The notes: generated by a model from the letters alone, not told the origin. DNA of 64,000 nt from Streptomyces iakyrus (GCF_000717055.1 NZ_JNXI01000012.1:1-64000), one strand, 5' to 3'; counted from the stretch's first letter, positions 50,833 through 60,231 are shown. A program made the numbers and translations.

Positions 50833-53568
50833 ATGTCTCCCATCCCCCGCAGATCCCTCCTCAAGGCAGCCGCCGTCACCGGAGCCGCCGCCCAGTTCAG
50901 CTGGGCGCTGGGAGCCCAGAACGCCCAGGCCGCGCCCGGAGCCGAACCCGCCGACGCGGACCCGGTGACCCTGGACTGGCTGGAGGACGGCGGTCTCGGC
51001 GCCGCGCCCGGCTCCACCGTCGGCGTGCCCTGGCCCAAGGGCGCATACCAGAAGGACCAGACCTTCGCGCTGACGGACGCCGCCGGCAAGGCCGTACCCG
51101 TGCAGTCCTGGCCGATCGCCTACTGGCCCGACGGCTCCCTGAAGTGGACCGCGCACGCGGTCGCCTCGGGCGACGACAAGCTCACCCTCGCCGCCGGGAC
51201 ACCCGCCGCACCCGAGAAGAAGGTCACCGTCGAGAAGCGCGGCGGCACCATCGACATCTCCACCGGCGTCATCACCGCGAGGATCGGCAGCTCCGGCTCC
51301 ACCCTCGTCAAATCCGTCACGCGCGGCTCCACCGAGATCGCGAAGAACGGCCGGCTCGTGCTGATCCGCCAGCCCGAGATCGAGGACGAGGACCAGGGCG
51401 CGGTCAAGACCGAGCGCTTCGAGGGGGCGATCTCCAAGGCCGAGGTCGAGCAGGCGGGCCCGGTCCGCGCGGTCGTCCGCATCGACGGCAAGCACCGCAA
51501 GGGCGGCCGCAGCTGGCTGCCCTTCTCGATCAGGCTCTACTTCTACGCGGGCGCCGACTCCTTCCGCATGGTGCACACCATCACCTACGACGGCAAGCAG
51601 GAGCCGGGCAAGGCCAGTGGTGACTTCATCCGCGGCCTCGGCGTCCGCTTCACCGTGCCGATGCGCGACGAGTCGTACGACCGCCACATCCGCATCGGCG
51701 GCGACGGCACCGGCCTGCTGCGCGAAGCCGTCAAGGGCATCACCGGACTGCGCCGGGACCCCGGCGCGGCCGTGCAGGCGGCCCAGTTCGAGGGCAGGAA
51801 ACTGCCCGACCCCGCCACCTGGGACCAGCGGGTGACGACCCGGCTGCAGTACATCCCCGAGTGGGGCGACTACACCCTCTCCCAGCTGTCCGCCGACGGC
51901 TTCACGCTGCGCAAGCGCACCAAGAAGGGGCACGGCTGGGTCGCGGCGGGCGGTGGCCGGCGCGCCTCCGGCTTCGGCTACGTCGGCGGCGCGAGCGGCG
52001 GGTTCTCGTTCGGGCTGCGCGACTTCTGGGAGAAGTTCCCCGCCCAGCTCGACATCCGGGACGCCCACACCGACGAGGCCGAGGTGACCCTCTGGCTCTG
52101 GTCGCCCGAGGCCCAGCCCATGGACATGCGCTTCTACCACGACGGCATGGGCCAGGACACCTTCCCGGAGCAGCTCGAAGGCCTCAACATCACCTACGAG
52201 GACTACGAGCCGGAGTTCGGCACCCCGTACGGCATCGCCCGCACCTCCGAACTCCTCTTCTGGGCCAACGAGTCGACACCGACCCCGGACCGGTTCGCCG
52301 AGCAGGTCGAGGCCGTCCGCGTACTGCCGCAGCTGGCCGCCCCGCCCCGGCAGCTCATCAAGGCCAAGGTCTTCGGACCGGGCCTCTACTCCGAGCCCGA
52401 CCGCTCCACCCCGGCCAAGGCGAAGATCGAGGACCACCTCGACTTCCTCTTCACCTACTACAAGGACCAGGTGGAGCAGCGCCGCTGGTACGGCTTCTGG
52501 GACTACGGCGACATCATGCATACCTACGACACCTTCCGGCACCAGTGGCGCTACGACATCGGCGGCTACGCCTGGGACAACTCCGAGCTGTCGCCGGACC
52601 TGTGGCTCTGGTTCGCCTACCTGCGCTCCGGCCGCGCCGACATCTTCCGCTTCGCCGAGGCCATGACCCGGCACACCGGCGAGGTCGACGTCTACCACCT
52701 GGGCAAATGGGCGGGCCTCGGCACCCGGCACGGCGTGCAGCACTTCGCCGACAGCGCCAAGCAGCAGCGCATCGCCAACACCACCTACCGGCGCTACTAC
52801 TACTTCCTCACGGCGGACGAACGCGTCGGCGACCTCATGCACGCCAACGTCGACTCCGACGAGACGTTCCTCGCCCTCGACCCGCTGCGCAAGATCCGCA
52901 CCGAGCCGTACACCCCCGACCGGCACGCCCTGTCGATCGGCTTCGGCACGGACTGGAGCGGCCTGGTGTCCGCCTGGCTGACGGAGTGGGAGCGCAAGGG
53001 CCCCAAGTGGGAGAAGGCCAAGGCCCGCGTGCTGTCCACCATGGAGACCATCGCCGCCCAGCCCAACGGTTTCGTCCAGGGCAGCGGCCTGTACGACCTG
53101 GACACGGGCAAGTTCGCCGTCGCCGACAAGCCCAAGGTGGAGGTCTCGCACCTCTCGGCCGTCTTCGGCCTCAACGAACTGTGCGCCGAGCTCATCGACC
53201 TGGTCGACATGCCGAAGTTCAACGAGGCGTACTTCGACTACTGCCGCTACTTCAACGCCACCAAGGCCGAGCAGGCGGCGCGCTACGGCTCCAACTTCGG
53301 CTCCCTGCTGCTCTTCCAGGGGCACTCGCGCCTCGACGCGTACGCGGCCGTCAAGACCAGGGACGAGAAGCTCGCCAAGCGGGCGTGGGAGAAGTTCTAC
53401 AACTCCGACGGCTACAAGGAGTCGGCGCCCTGGCGGACGGAGAAGCTGAGCGGCCCCGTCGCGCTGGTGCCCGGCAACGAGGCCACCTGGGTGTCCACCA
53501 ACGACACCGCGCTGTACGGCCTCGCCGCCATCGAGAACCTGGCGCTGCTCGGCGACAAGATGCCGTAG
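50833..53568 (+). CDS. Tat-exported exo-rhamnogalacturonan lyase-like enzyme (PcRGLX/YetA family)
   Basis: The 911-residue secreted protein would remove units from rhamnogalacturonan I. Residues 1-36 form a twin-arginine signal (SPIPRRSLLKAAAVTGAAAQ). A RIFT-barrel-type N-terminal domain follows (GVPWPKGAYQKDQTFALTDA, SWPIAYWPDGSLKWTAHAVA), then a beta-sandwich (about residues 230-450). An alpha/alpha-toroid C-terminal region holds aromatic and acidic residues (YGFWDYGDIMHTYDTFRH, GGYAWDNSELSPDLWLWFAY, GTRHGVQHF). The order matches the family; exact lyase specificity is inferred. GAGGAAAGG precedes the ATG; it lies 114 bases after the DUF624 gene. Confidence 0.8.
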   Translation: MSPIPRRSLLKAAAVTGAAAQFSWALGAQNAQAAPGAEPADADPVTLDWLEDGGLGAAPGSTVGVPWPKGAYQKDQTFALTDAAGKAVPVQSWPIAYWPDGSLKWTAHAVASGDDKLTLAAGTPAAPEKKVTVEKRGGTIDISTGVITARIGSSGSTLVKSVTRGSTEIAKNGRLVLIRQPEIEDEDQGAVKTERFEGAISKAEVEQAGPVRAVVRIDGKHRKGGRSWLPFSIRLYFYAGADSFRMVHTITYDGKQEPGKASGDFIRGLGVRFTVPMRDESYDRHIRIGGDGTGLLREAVKGITGLRRDPGAAVQAAQFEGRKLPDPATWDQRVTTRLQYIPEWGDYTLSQLSADGFTLRKRTKKGHGWVAAGGGRRASGFGYVGGASGGFSFGLRDFWEKFPAQLDIRDAHTDEAEVTLWLWSPEAQPMDMRFYHDGMGQDTFPEQLEGLNITYEDYEPEFGTPYGIARTSELLFWANESTPTPDRFAEQVEAVRVLPQLAAPPRQLIKAKVFGPGLYSEPDRSTPAKAKIEDHLDFLFTYYKDQVEQRRWYGFWDYGDIMHTYDTFRHQWRYDIGGYAWDNSELSPDLWLWFAYLRSGRADIFRFAEAMTRHTGEVDVYHLGKWAGLGTRHGVQHFADSAKQQRIANTTYRRYYYFLTADERVGDLMHANVDSDETFLALDPLRKIRTEPYTPDRHALSIGFGTDWSGLVSAWLTEWERKGPKWEKAKARVLSTMETIAAQPNGFVQGSGLYDLDTGKFAVADKPKVEVSHLSAVFGLNELCAELIDLVDMPKFNEAYFDYCRYFNATKAEQAARYGSNFGSLLLFQGHSRLDAYAAVKTRDEKLAKRAWEKFYNSDGYKESAPWRTEKLSGPVALVPGNEATWVSTNDTALYGLAAIENLALLGDKMP

Positions 53569-53579
53569 GAGGAAGCTGA

Positions 53580-53621
53580 ACGAGCGGTTCCCGTGGCGAC
53601 GCCTCGGCGGGAACCGCTCGT
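53580..53621. terminator. Bidirectional terminator after the pectin operon
   Basis: A perfect 13-bp stem ACGAGCGGTTCCC / GGGAACCGCTCGT encloses 16 bases between convergent genes. Confidence 0.85.
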
Positions 53622-53622
53622 C

Positions 53623-53829
53623 CTAGTCGATGATCTGGTTGAAGAACAGGACGGCCGGGGCCACCACCCCGCCGCCCACGCTCACCGCGACCGGCCACAC
53701 GTTGCCGGCCAGCGCCGCCAGGACAGTGGCACCGATGCCGGCCAGGGCCGCCAGCAGGAAGACGACGGCGGCCCGCTGGCTGAGGAGCGGCCCGTCCCGG
53801 CCGGGCCGCCGTCGGTTGGCCTGTGCCAC
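53623..53829 (-). CDS. Small membrane protein downstream of the PLP decarboxylase
   Basis: The 68-residue product has a basic N-terminus (ANRRRPGRDGPLLSQR) and two hydrophobic stretches (AAVVFLLAALAGIGATVLAA, VAVSVGGGVVAPAVLFF). GTG 53829 is preceded by GGGAG at about nine bases. It begins 11 bases after the decarboxylase stop on the same strand and is probably co-transcribed. The function is unknown. Confidence 0.6.
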   Translation of the reverse strand: MAQANRRRPGRDGPLLSQRAAVVFLLAALAGIGATVLAALAGNVWPVAVSVGGGVVAPAVLFFNQIID

Positions 53830-53840
53830 CCCGGTGCTCC

Positions 53841-55160
53841 CTACCTGATCCCGACAGCGGGCTCGTGCACGGGTACGTCCCACGGATCCTGCGCGGGACG
53901 CAGGAGTTCGAAGCGGACACCGCCGCTCTCACCACTGGTCCTGACCCCGTACACGGCGGGCTCCGGCAGGCTGTTGTAGTGGAAGGGCGTCGAGAAGTAG
54001 TAGGCGCCGGTGTCCGGGACCGTGATGAGGTCGCCCGGTTCCAGGAGCGGCAGCGCGCGGTCACGGGCCAGCAGGTCGCCGGCGAAGCAGGCGGGTCCCG
54101 CGATGTCCTGGCGGACCGGTCCGCCCCGCTTGGCCCTGCCGCTCCCGTCGTGCGCCTCGATCCGCAGCGGCCAGGCGTCGGGGTTGAACACCGTCCGGGT
54201 GGCCACCTGCACACCGGCGTGGGTGACCGCGATCGGCCGGCCGCCCATGCTCTTGGTGTACTCGACGTAAGCGGCGATGAACCCGTTCTTGGCGAGGACG
54301 GACCGCCCGAACTCGGTGACGATCTCGAACCCGCCGGAGAACAGGGCGGGAGCCTGGGCGCGCAACTGCCGGACGTACATGTCGAAGGTCGGCGTGCTCT
54401 CGTCGTCGGCGAAGTTGACGGGCAGTCCGCCACCGATGTCGATGCCGACGACCTGGCGCCGCCCGAGCGAGGCGTTGACCTCCTCGGCGAACGCCACGGC
54501 CTGCCCGACCCCGCCGGCCATGAGGTCGAGCGGGCAGCCCTGCGAACCGGCGTGCGTGTGCACCCAGGTCAGCCACGGGTGGTCGTGGTAGGCGCGCAGC
54601 AGCCGCTTCCGGCTTCCCGGGTCCGCCAGGGGGACGCCGAACTTAGAGGTGCTCGTCGCCGTGCTCATCGCGGCGATGCTGCCGCCGCCGAGCTGGGAGT
54701 TGACGCGCACTCCGATCCGCGAGACCGGGACGCGGCCGCCCAGCGCCCGGTCGATCCGCGCCAGTTCCTGGTAGTTGTCCGCGTTGACGGCCACCCCCAG
54801 GTCGAGGGCGTGCCGCAGCTCGTCCTCCGTCTTCGCAGGGGAGTCGAAGACGATCCGGTCCGGCGCGAATCCCGCTGCCAGCGCGCGGGCCAGCTCACCC
54901 GCGGTGGCCACCTCGCAGCCCATGCCGAGCCGCCGCAGCTCCGCCAGCACCGGCACCAGGCAGTTCGCCTTGGCGGCGAACGCGTGCAGCACACGCGGTG
55001 CGGAGGGGAAAGCGCGGTGCAGGGATCCGACCGTCGCGGCGACGCCGTCGAGGTCGACGAAGGCGGCCAGCCGGTACCGTCCGGCGTCCAGCAGTCCCTG
55101 CCGTACCGCTTCCTGGAGGATCCGTGTCCGCCGCTCGGCGGCGGGGGTCAGTCCGGTCAT
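53841..55160 (-). CDS. PLP-dependent decarboxylase, diaminopimelate/ornithine-decarboxylase fold
   Basis: This 439-residue fold-type III enzyme has the PLP lysine in HAFAAKANCLVPVLAEL, the His-Asn barrel segment WVHTHAGSQGCPLDLMAGGV, the phosphate-binding VVGIDIGGGLPVNFADDE, and the late cysteine/tyrosine region ACFAGDLLARD and VPDTGAYYFSTPFHYNSLP. It is a LysA relative but not the genomic LysA in context: no lysine or arginyl-tRNA synthetase genes are adjacent, and a PucR regulator lies upstream. A catabolic or specialised amino-acid decarboxylase is likely; the substrate is unknown. ATG 55160 follows GGAAGG. Confidence 0.87.
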   Translation of the reverse strand: MTGLTPAAERRTRILQEAVRQGLLDAGRYRLAAFVDLDGVAATVGSLHRAFPSAPRVLHAFAAKANCLVPVLAELRRLGMGCEVATAGELARALAAGFAPDRIVFDSPAKTEDELRHALDLGVAVNADNYQELARIDRALGGRVPVSRIGVRVNSQLGGGSIAAMSTATSTSKFGVPLADPGSRKRLLRAYHDHPWLTWVHTHAGSQGCPLDLMAGGVGQAVAFAEEVNASLGRRQVVGIDIGGGLPVNFADDESTPTFDMYVRQLRAQAPALFSGGFEIVTEFGRSVLAKNGFIAAYVEYTKSMGGRPIAVTHAGVQVATRTVFNPDAWPLRIEAHDGSGRAKRGGPVRQDIAGPACFAGDLLARDRALPLLEPGDLITVPDTGAYYFSTPFHYNSLPEPAVYGVRTSGESGGVRFELLRPAQDPWDVPVHEPAVGIR

Positions 55161-55408
55161 GGTGAGCCTTCCGGTGTCGTACGCGGTGCCCGGGACCGTC
55201 CCGGGCGGAACACCAGGCTGCGGCCGGCACCGGGACGGCGTCTTCGTCGAGTCGTCAAAGACGCGCTCCTCACCTACGGCGTTCGGGAGCATCAACTCCT
55301 CGGCCCGGCCCCGGCGTTGGGCGATTCGACAAAAGCGGGGCCCTGCGATGGTGGCCCCGGCCGAACGGCGGCCGGCTTCGCGCCCGCTCGCCTCTCGGTG
55401 CCGGACCC

Positions 55409-57049
55409 TCAGGGGCGTGCGCCGTCGGACTCTCCGCCCAAGCGCAGCTGCACCTGGGCGAGCAGCCGGGCGTCGGGACTCTCCAGGTCCAGCCCCGACA
55501 CCTGCCTGATCCGGCGCAACCGGTAGCGCAGACTGTTGGCGTGCACGCCCAGCGCGCGCGAGGCGGCGGAGACGTCACCGAAGTGGTCAAGGTAGGCGTG
55601 CAGGGTCTCCACCAGGCAACTGCCGTTGTGATCGGCGTCGAACTCCTTCAGCCGGGCCACCGACGTCCGCGCCGGCAGCGTCACCTCGCGCAGCGCCTCG
55701 ACGACCTGGAGGATGCCCACGGTGTCCGCGACGTCCTCGCTCCGCGCGACGGTGTGCGGTCCGTCGGTCGCGAGGAGCGCCTGGAGGGCCCGCTCGGCCG
55801 ACCGGCGTGATGCGGGCGCCCCCGCCAGGCCGGGGACCACGTCGCCGAGCCCCGCCTTCACCGGCGAGCCGATCGTCGCCGACAGCTGATCGGCCAGTGC
55901 GCTCCCCAGCCGCCTCACCTGTTCGTCGGCCCGCCGCGCGTCGCGCCCCAGCCCGCTCACCAGCACCCAGGCCCCGCCGCCCGCCGGGACCACCACGACG
56001 CGGTGGCCCAGGGCCGCGCAGTGCAGGGACAGCAGGCCGTACAGCCCGGAGGAACCGTCGTCCGCGGGGTGCCCGGACCCTCGGCCCACCGCCAGGACGG
56101 CGCAGGGCTCCCGGGGCGGCAGCGAGGCCCGCTCCGCGAGCACCTCGACGGACCCGCGGTCCTCCAGCAGCGCCCGGGCCGCGTCCTCCACCAGCCGGCC
56201 GTCCGAACTGTGGGTGCGGTGGTGGAGCAGGTGGGCCGCGGCGGTCCGGGCCGCCGCGCGCAGCGTCTCCGCGGCGTTCGGCGCCAGGGGGCGGCCGGCC
56301 ACCGCCGCCACCCAGATGGACCCGAGTGCCTCTCCGCCCGCCCGCACGGCGCCCACCAGACGCTCCGGGTCCTGCCCGTGGGCGGGCCGGTGCAGCACAT
56401 CGCCCGCACCCCACAGCGCCTGGAAGAACCCCGCCTCCCGCATGGCCGCCACCCGCCAGGGCGGCACCCGGCGGCCGAGGATGGTCAAGCGGCGCATCTC
56501 GTCCACGTTCTCCTCGGTGGACGAGTACGCCAGCACCCGCGACTCCGTGTCCTCGATCGTCACCGAGCCTCCGGCCAGGGCGGCCACCGCATCGGCCAGG
56601 GAGTCCAGATCTCCCAGGGGTACGCCGCCGGCAGCGGGCATCGGGGGAGCACCCGCCGCGGCAAGTCCGGCCCTCAGCACTCCCACGAGCTGTGCCCAGG
56701 TGCACCAGGCGGTGCGGAAGAGCACCGCCGTGCCGCCCTCCTCCGCGGCCGCCTGCAGCGCCCGCGCGGAGGGTGCCGGACGTCCAGGACCGAACACCAC
56801 ACCCGCCGCACCGGCCTCACCGGCCCGGCGCACGACGTCGACCGCCTGCGCCGAGCCCGGGTCGACGCCGACCGCGAGCAGTAACTCCCGCGGTCGGATG
56901 ACCGGTTCCAGGGCGTCCAGCACATGCACACCGGTGACCCGCGTCCGCAGTCCCCCCGGGGCCGTGTGCAACTCCACGGCTCCCGCTCCCACCACCGAGA
57001 GCAGGCGCTCCAACGTCCCCTGGTCGGGCGATTCCCCCGGCTCCGCCAT
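55409..57049 (-). CDS. PucR family transcriptional regulator
   Basis: The 546-residue protein has an N-terminal purine-catabolism-type regulatory domain (VTGVHVLDALEPVIRPRELL), a GAF-like centre (SVTIEDTESRVLAYSSTEEN, AALTVGSIWVAAVAG-like stretch), and the C-terminal PucR helix-turn-helix (FGDVSAASRALGVHANSLRY, RRIRQVSGLDLESPDARLL). Such proteins activate or repress amino-acid, purine or proline use. It is upstream of the decarboxylase on the same strand, with 248 bases between, and is probably its regulator. ATG 57049 follows AGGGGG; a GTG at 57067 is an alternative. Confidence 0.9.
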   Translation of the reverse strand: MAEPGESPDQGTLERLLSVVGAGAVELHTAPGGLRTRVTGVHVLDALEPVIRPRELLLAVGVDPGSAQAVDVVRRAGEAGAAGVVFGPGRPAPSARALQAAAEEGGTAVLFRTAWCTWAQLVGVLRAGLAAAGAPPMPAAGGVPLGDLDSLADAVAALAGGSVTIEDTESRVLAYSSTEENVDEMRRLTILGRRVPPWRVAAMREAGFFQALWGAGDVLHRPAHGQDPERLVGAVRAGGEALGSIWVAAVAGRPLAPNAAETLRAAARTAAAHLLHHRTHSSDGRLVEDAARALLEDRGSVEVLAERASLPPREPCAVLAVGRGSGHPADDGSSGLYGLLSLHCAALGHRVVVVPAGGGAWVLVSGLGRDARRADEQVRRLGSALADQLSATIGSPVKAGLGDVVPGLAGAPASRRSAERALQALLATDGPHTVARSEDVADTVGILQVVEALREVTLPARTSVARLKEFDADHNGSCLVETLHAYLDHFGDVSAASRALGVHANSLRYRLRRIRQVSGLDLESPDARLLAQVQLRLGGESDGARP

Positions 57050-57151
57050 GATGCCCCCTGTCCCCACCCGCGCGTGCCGCTGCCGCGGCGGCCGATCGGA
57101 GAACGTATGACATCACGGGACTTGTCCGCAGTCGAGACGGCCTCGGCGTAC

Positions 57152-59536
57152 CTAGTCCATCCTCCCCAGGGCCTCCCGCACCCGACGGACGTCCCGGATG
57201 CGCTGCTCGTACGTTCCCCCGAGGGCGAGCAGCAGGAGCCCGGCGAGGGCGGGAGGCGCCCAGCGGGGGAGCGCCCCTGTCACCTGCACGACGTACGGGG
57301 CGAGTTCGTGCAGGGTGACCAGGGCCAGCGCCGAGCCGCCGAGCACCAGCGGTGCCTGGAGGTGGTGCCGGGCACCCAGCAGCGTGACCAGCAGGGCCGC
57401 ACCCCCCAGCAGCAGTGGCCGGGTCCAGTACGGGTCGGCCCAGGCCGTGACCAGGCTCGGCAGGAGCGTGACGGTGAGGCCGGCGCCGTACGCCGTCCAG
57501 GAGGAGGTCTGCGGGTCGCGGCGCCGGCGCAGGGCGCCGACGAGCAGCGCCGGGAGGGTCACCGGGAGCGTGTACGCCTCGGGCGTGCCCACGTCCCAGG
57601 CCGCCAGGCGTACCCACGCGGCCAGCACGAACAGGGCCGTGGCCGGGTAGCCGACGGGACGGCGCTCCTCGCGCAGGGCCGTGCCCGCGGCGATCACCCC
57701 GCACAGGGCCAGCACCAGGGCGAGCACCGGCGGGTCGGTGACGGCGAGAGCCACGGCGAACAGACCGACGCCGGCCCCCACGGCCTCGACGGGCACCGTC
57801 GCCCGCGATGCGCCCAGGCGCGCCGCCAGCACGGCGGCGGCACCGGCAACGGCCAGCACCGGCAGGGCGGTCCGGGCCGGCGGCCAGTCCGCCGCGGCAC
57901 CGGACGCGGCGGCCAGCGCGGCGGCGTGCACCAGAGCGGCCGGAGCGGTGAAGGGGGCGACGCCCGCCCGCCACGAGACCACTGCGAACAGCGCCGTCAG
58001 CACGGACAGTACGGCCAGGGTCGCGGACTGGGAGGCGAGCGCGACCAGGATGAGGCCGGCGGCCGTGACCAAGGCGAGGACGAGGGCCGTGACCTGCGCG
58101 GCCCCCTCCGTGACCCGGCACGCGTACAGCGCGACCGCCGTGACGACGCCCAGGACCAGCAACCCCGCGGCGTACGGAGCCTCGAAGACCGCGGGCAGTA
58201 TCAGAGCCGTGGCCCACAGCAGCCCCGCGGCACCCAGCCGGGCCCGCCCACGCCACTCCTGCGCGCGGACCGCCAGGGCGAGCACGGCGGCCACGGCCAC
58301 CAGCACCAGGGGAGCCGGTGCCGTGTCCGGCGGCCAGGGCACACCGGCGGCCACCGCCGCACGGGCGTCAGCCGGAGCACCGCTCCACACCCGGTCCAGC
58401 CGGACGGCCGGACCCAGCAGCACCACGGCGACGACGGGCAGCGTCCACAGCACCGCCAGCGCCTGTACCGCACCGCAGGCCCATGCGAAGCCCCTGCGCA
58501 TCGCGTCCGGGAGCCGTTCGGCCCGCACCGCCCCCAACAGGGCCACACCGGCGGCCAGATGAGCCGGAACCGCCCACTGCGAGGGCACCACCGAGCGGGC
58601 CACCCCGCCGAGTGCGGCCACCACGAGCAGCCCGGACACGATCGCGAGGCCGAGGGCGTGCTTCCTGCCCGGCTCCTGCCGGGCCGTACCCAGGGCGATC
58701 GCCGCCGCCGACAGGAGCAGCGCCCCGGCACGGGAAGCGTCACCCGGGCCGCCGGCCGTCAAGGACAGCCAGCCGGCCCCAAGAACACCCCAGCCACCCA
58801 TGCCGTACGCACCGACTACGGCGGTGATCCGCGGGGCCCCGGCCGTCAGCCGCACCACCGCCACCGCGTCGAGCCCGGCCGTCACCAGCAGCGCGGCCGT
58901 GACCGCATACGCACCCGCGTCGGCGGACAGGGCCCACAGCACCAGCGGGAACTGGGCCGCGGTCACGGCGCAGGGAAGGGGCAGACGGAGCGCGGCCGTG
59001 ACCGGCAGCAGGCCGTACGCCGACCAGGCCACCGCCAGCACCGCGGACGCGGCCGCCGCGTACCCGGTGCCGTCCGTCCCGGAGAGGGCCGCCGCGTGCA
59101 GGGCGTAGGCGTCCAGGACGGTCAGGGCGAGCCCGAGGCCCGCCACGGACTCGGCCGTCGACCGCAGCCCGCGCTTCAGGAGGGCCACGGGTGCGGCGAG
59201 CGTGGCCAGGGTGACCGCGCCGAGCACCAGGGCACGCCCGGTGATCCCCATCTGGCCCCAGCTGACCAGGGTGAACACCGCCGCCGCGAGGGTGAGCAGG
59301 ACACCGCCGAGGACCAGCAGCACGTTCTGCACGCTGGGCGCCGCCGTCTCGGGGCGCGGCGATACGGTGATCGGGGGCGTCGCCGAGGCCCAGGGCCGCG
59401 ACTGCTGCTGCGTCTGCTGCAGTGCCGCGACCAGCCAGGCGCGACGGGTCAGCAACTGGGCACGCCGGGCGTCCAGTTGCCGGAGTTCGGTGTCGAGGAG
59501 CCGCAGTTCCTCGGCCGGGGGCGGAAGGTGGGTCAT
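57152..59536 (-). CDS. Giant multi-pass membrane protein
   Basis: This 794-residue protein begins with an N-terminal coiled-coil-like part (LRLLDTELRQLDARRAQLLT). It continues with some 20 predicted helices, regularly Ala/Leu/Val-rich, from residue 75 to the end (VLLVLGGVLLTLAAAVFTL, ALLVTAGLDAVAVVRLTAG, GLLLLALGGTYEQRIRD). I do not recognise a characterised family; similar large membrane proteins are common in Streptomyces. It is not obviously linked to its neighbours. Its length and helix count argue against a simple transporter; a scaffold or lipid/polymer export role is possible. Confidence 0.8.
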   Translation of the reverse strand: MTHLPPPAEELRLLDTELRQLDARRAQLLTRRAWLVAALQQTQQQSRPWASATPPITVSPRPETAAPSVQNVLLVLGGVLLTLAAAVFTLVSWGQMGITGRALVLGAVTLATLAAPVALLKRGLRSTAESVAGLGLALTVLDAYALHAAALSGTDGTGYAAAASAVLAVAWSAYGLLPVTAALRLPLPCAVTAAQFPLVLWALSADAGAYAVTAALLVTAGLDAVAVVRLTAGAPRITAVVGAYGMGGWGVLGAGWLSLTAGGPGDASRAGALLLSAAAIALGTARQEPGRKHALGLAIVSGLLVVAALGGVARSVVPSQWAVPAHLAAGVALLGAVRAERLPDAMRRGFAWACGAVQALAVLWTLPVVAVVLLGPAVRLDRVWSGAPADARAAVAAGVPWPPDTAPAPLVLVAVAAVLALAVRAQEWRGRARLGAAGLLWATALILPAVFEAPYAAGLLVLGVVTAVALYACRVTEGAAQVTALVLALVTAAGLILVALASQSATLAVLSVLTALFAVVSWRAGVAPFTAPAALVHAAALAAASGAAADWPPARTALPVLAVAGAAAVLAARLGASRATVPVEAVGAGVGLFAVALAVTDPPVLALVLALCGVIAAGTALREERRPVGYPATALFVLAAWVRLAAWDVGTPEAYTLPVTLPALLVGALRRRRDPQTSSWTAYGAGLTVTLLPSLVTAWADPYWTRPLLLGGAALLVTLLGARHHLQAPLVLGGSALALVTLHELAPYVVQVTGALPRWAPPALAGLLLLALGGTYEQRIRDVRRVREALGRMD

Positions 59537-59633
59537 GGATCGCAGTGTGGTCCGCGTCACCCGGCACGGCATGAGTGCGGGTACTCAGGCGCGTACTCAG
59601 ACAGTCCGTGCCGCGCGTGGGCAGACTGCCGGG

Positions 59634-60081
59634 ATGGACTGGAACCATTACCGCTTCCGCAGTCTGTGGCCCCTGCCCGCACCCCCCCGCCACCGTCTAC
59701 GACGTGCTGGAACGCCCCGAGGAGTACCCGAGCTGGTGGCGCCAGGTCCGGGAGGTGACCCGGCTCGACGACACCACCGGGGTGATCCGCATCCGCTCCG
59801 TCCTGCCGTACGACATGACGTTCACGGCGCGGGAGGTGCGGCGCGACCCCGCGGCCGGTGTGCTGGAGACCGCCCTGTCCGGGGACATCGAGGGCTGGGC
59901 GCGCTGGACCGTCACACCGCACGGCACGGGCAGTCTGGCGCGCTACGACCAGGTCGTCAGCGTGCGCAAGCCGCTGCTGCGGCGGTTCGCCGTACCGGGG
60001 CGGCCCGTCTTCCGCGCCAACCACGCGCTGATGATGCGCTCCGGGCGGCGCGGACTCCTCCGGCACCTCGAAGCGGTTTGA
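59634..60081 (+). pseudogene. SRPBCC-family protein, frame broken at a C7 run
   Basis: ATG 59634 opens MDWNHYRFRSLWPLPAPP, then the frame fails at the seven-C run at 59672-59678. With six C residues it would continue ATVYDVLERPEEYPSWWRQV and reach the stop at 60081 as a normal polyketide-cyclase/SRPBCC-type protein of about 148 residues (EGWARWTVTPHGTGSLARYD, RANHALMMRSGRRGLLRHLE). The second part is well preserved, so the break is recent or artificial. The same type of break occurs in the Nudix gene at 34408-34414. A tRNA-Val follows 39 bases later. Confidence 0.8.
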
Positions 60082-60120
60082 AGGAAGCCTGCCCGGACCT
60101 GTATGGTTCAGTGCGTTCCC

Positions 60121-60192
60121 GGGCGATTAGCTCAGTGGGAGAGCGCTTCGTTCACACCGAAGAGGTCACTGGTTCGAACCCAGTATCGCCCA
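60121..60192 (+). tRNA. tRNA-Val (CAC), second copy
   Basis: Identical over 72 nt to 45467-45538, including acceptor GGGCGAT and anticodon CAC. The flanks differ. Confidence 0.97.
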
Positions 60193-60202
60193 CCGGAAAC
60201 AG

Positions 60203-60231
60203 CCGGTCCGTCATAGACGGACCGGTTTTTT
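60203..60231 (+). terminator. Canonical rho-independent terminator after tRNA-Val
   Basis: A 10-bp perfect stem CCGGTCCGTC/GACGGACCGG with loop ATA is followed by TTTTTT (60226-60231). A full T-run is unusual for this organism. Confidence 0.95.

Noticed and set aside
50230..53325. A 1031-codon frame antisense to the lyase-like gene
   Set aside because: It is a shadow of the plus-strand genes, with Gly/Val/Arg repeats and no domain.
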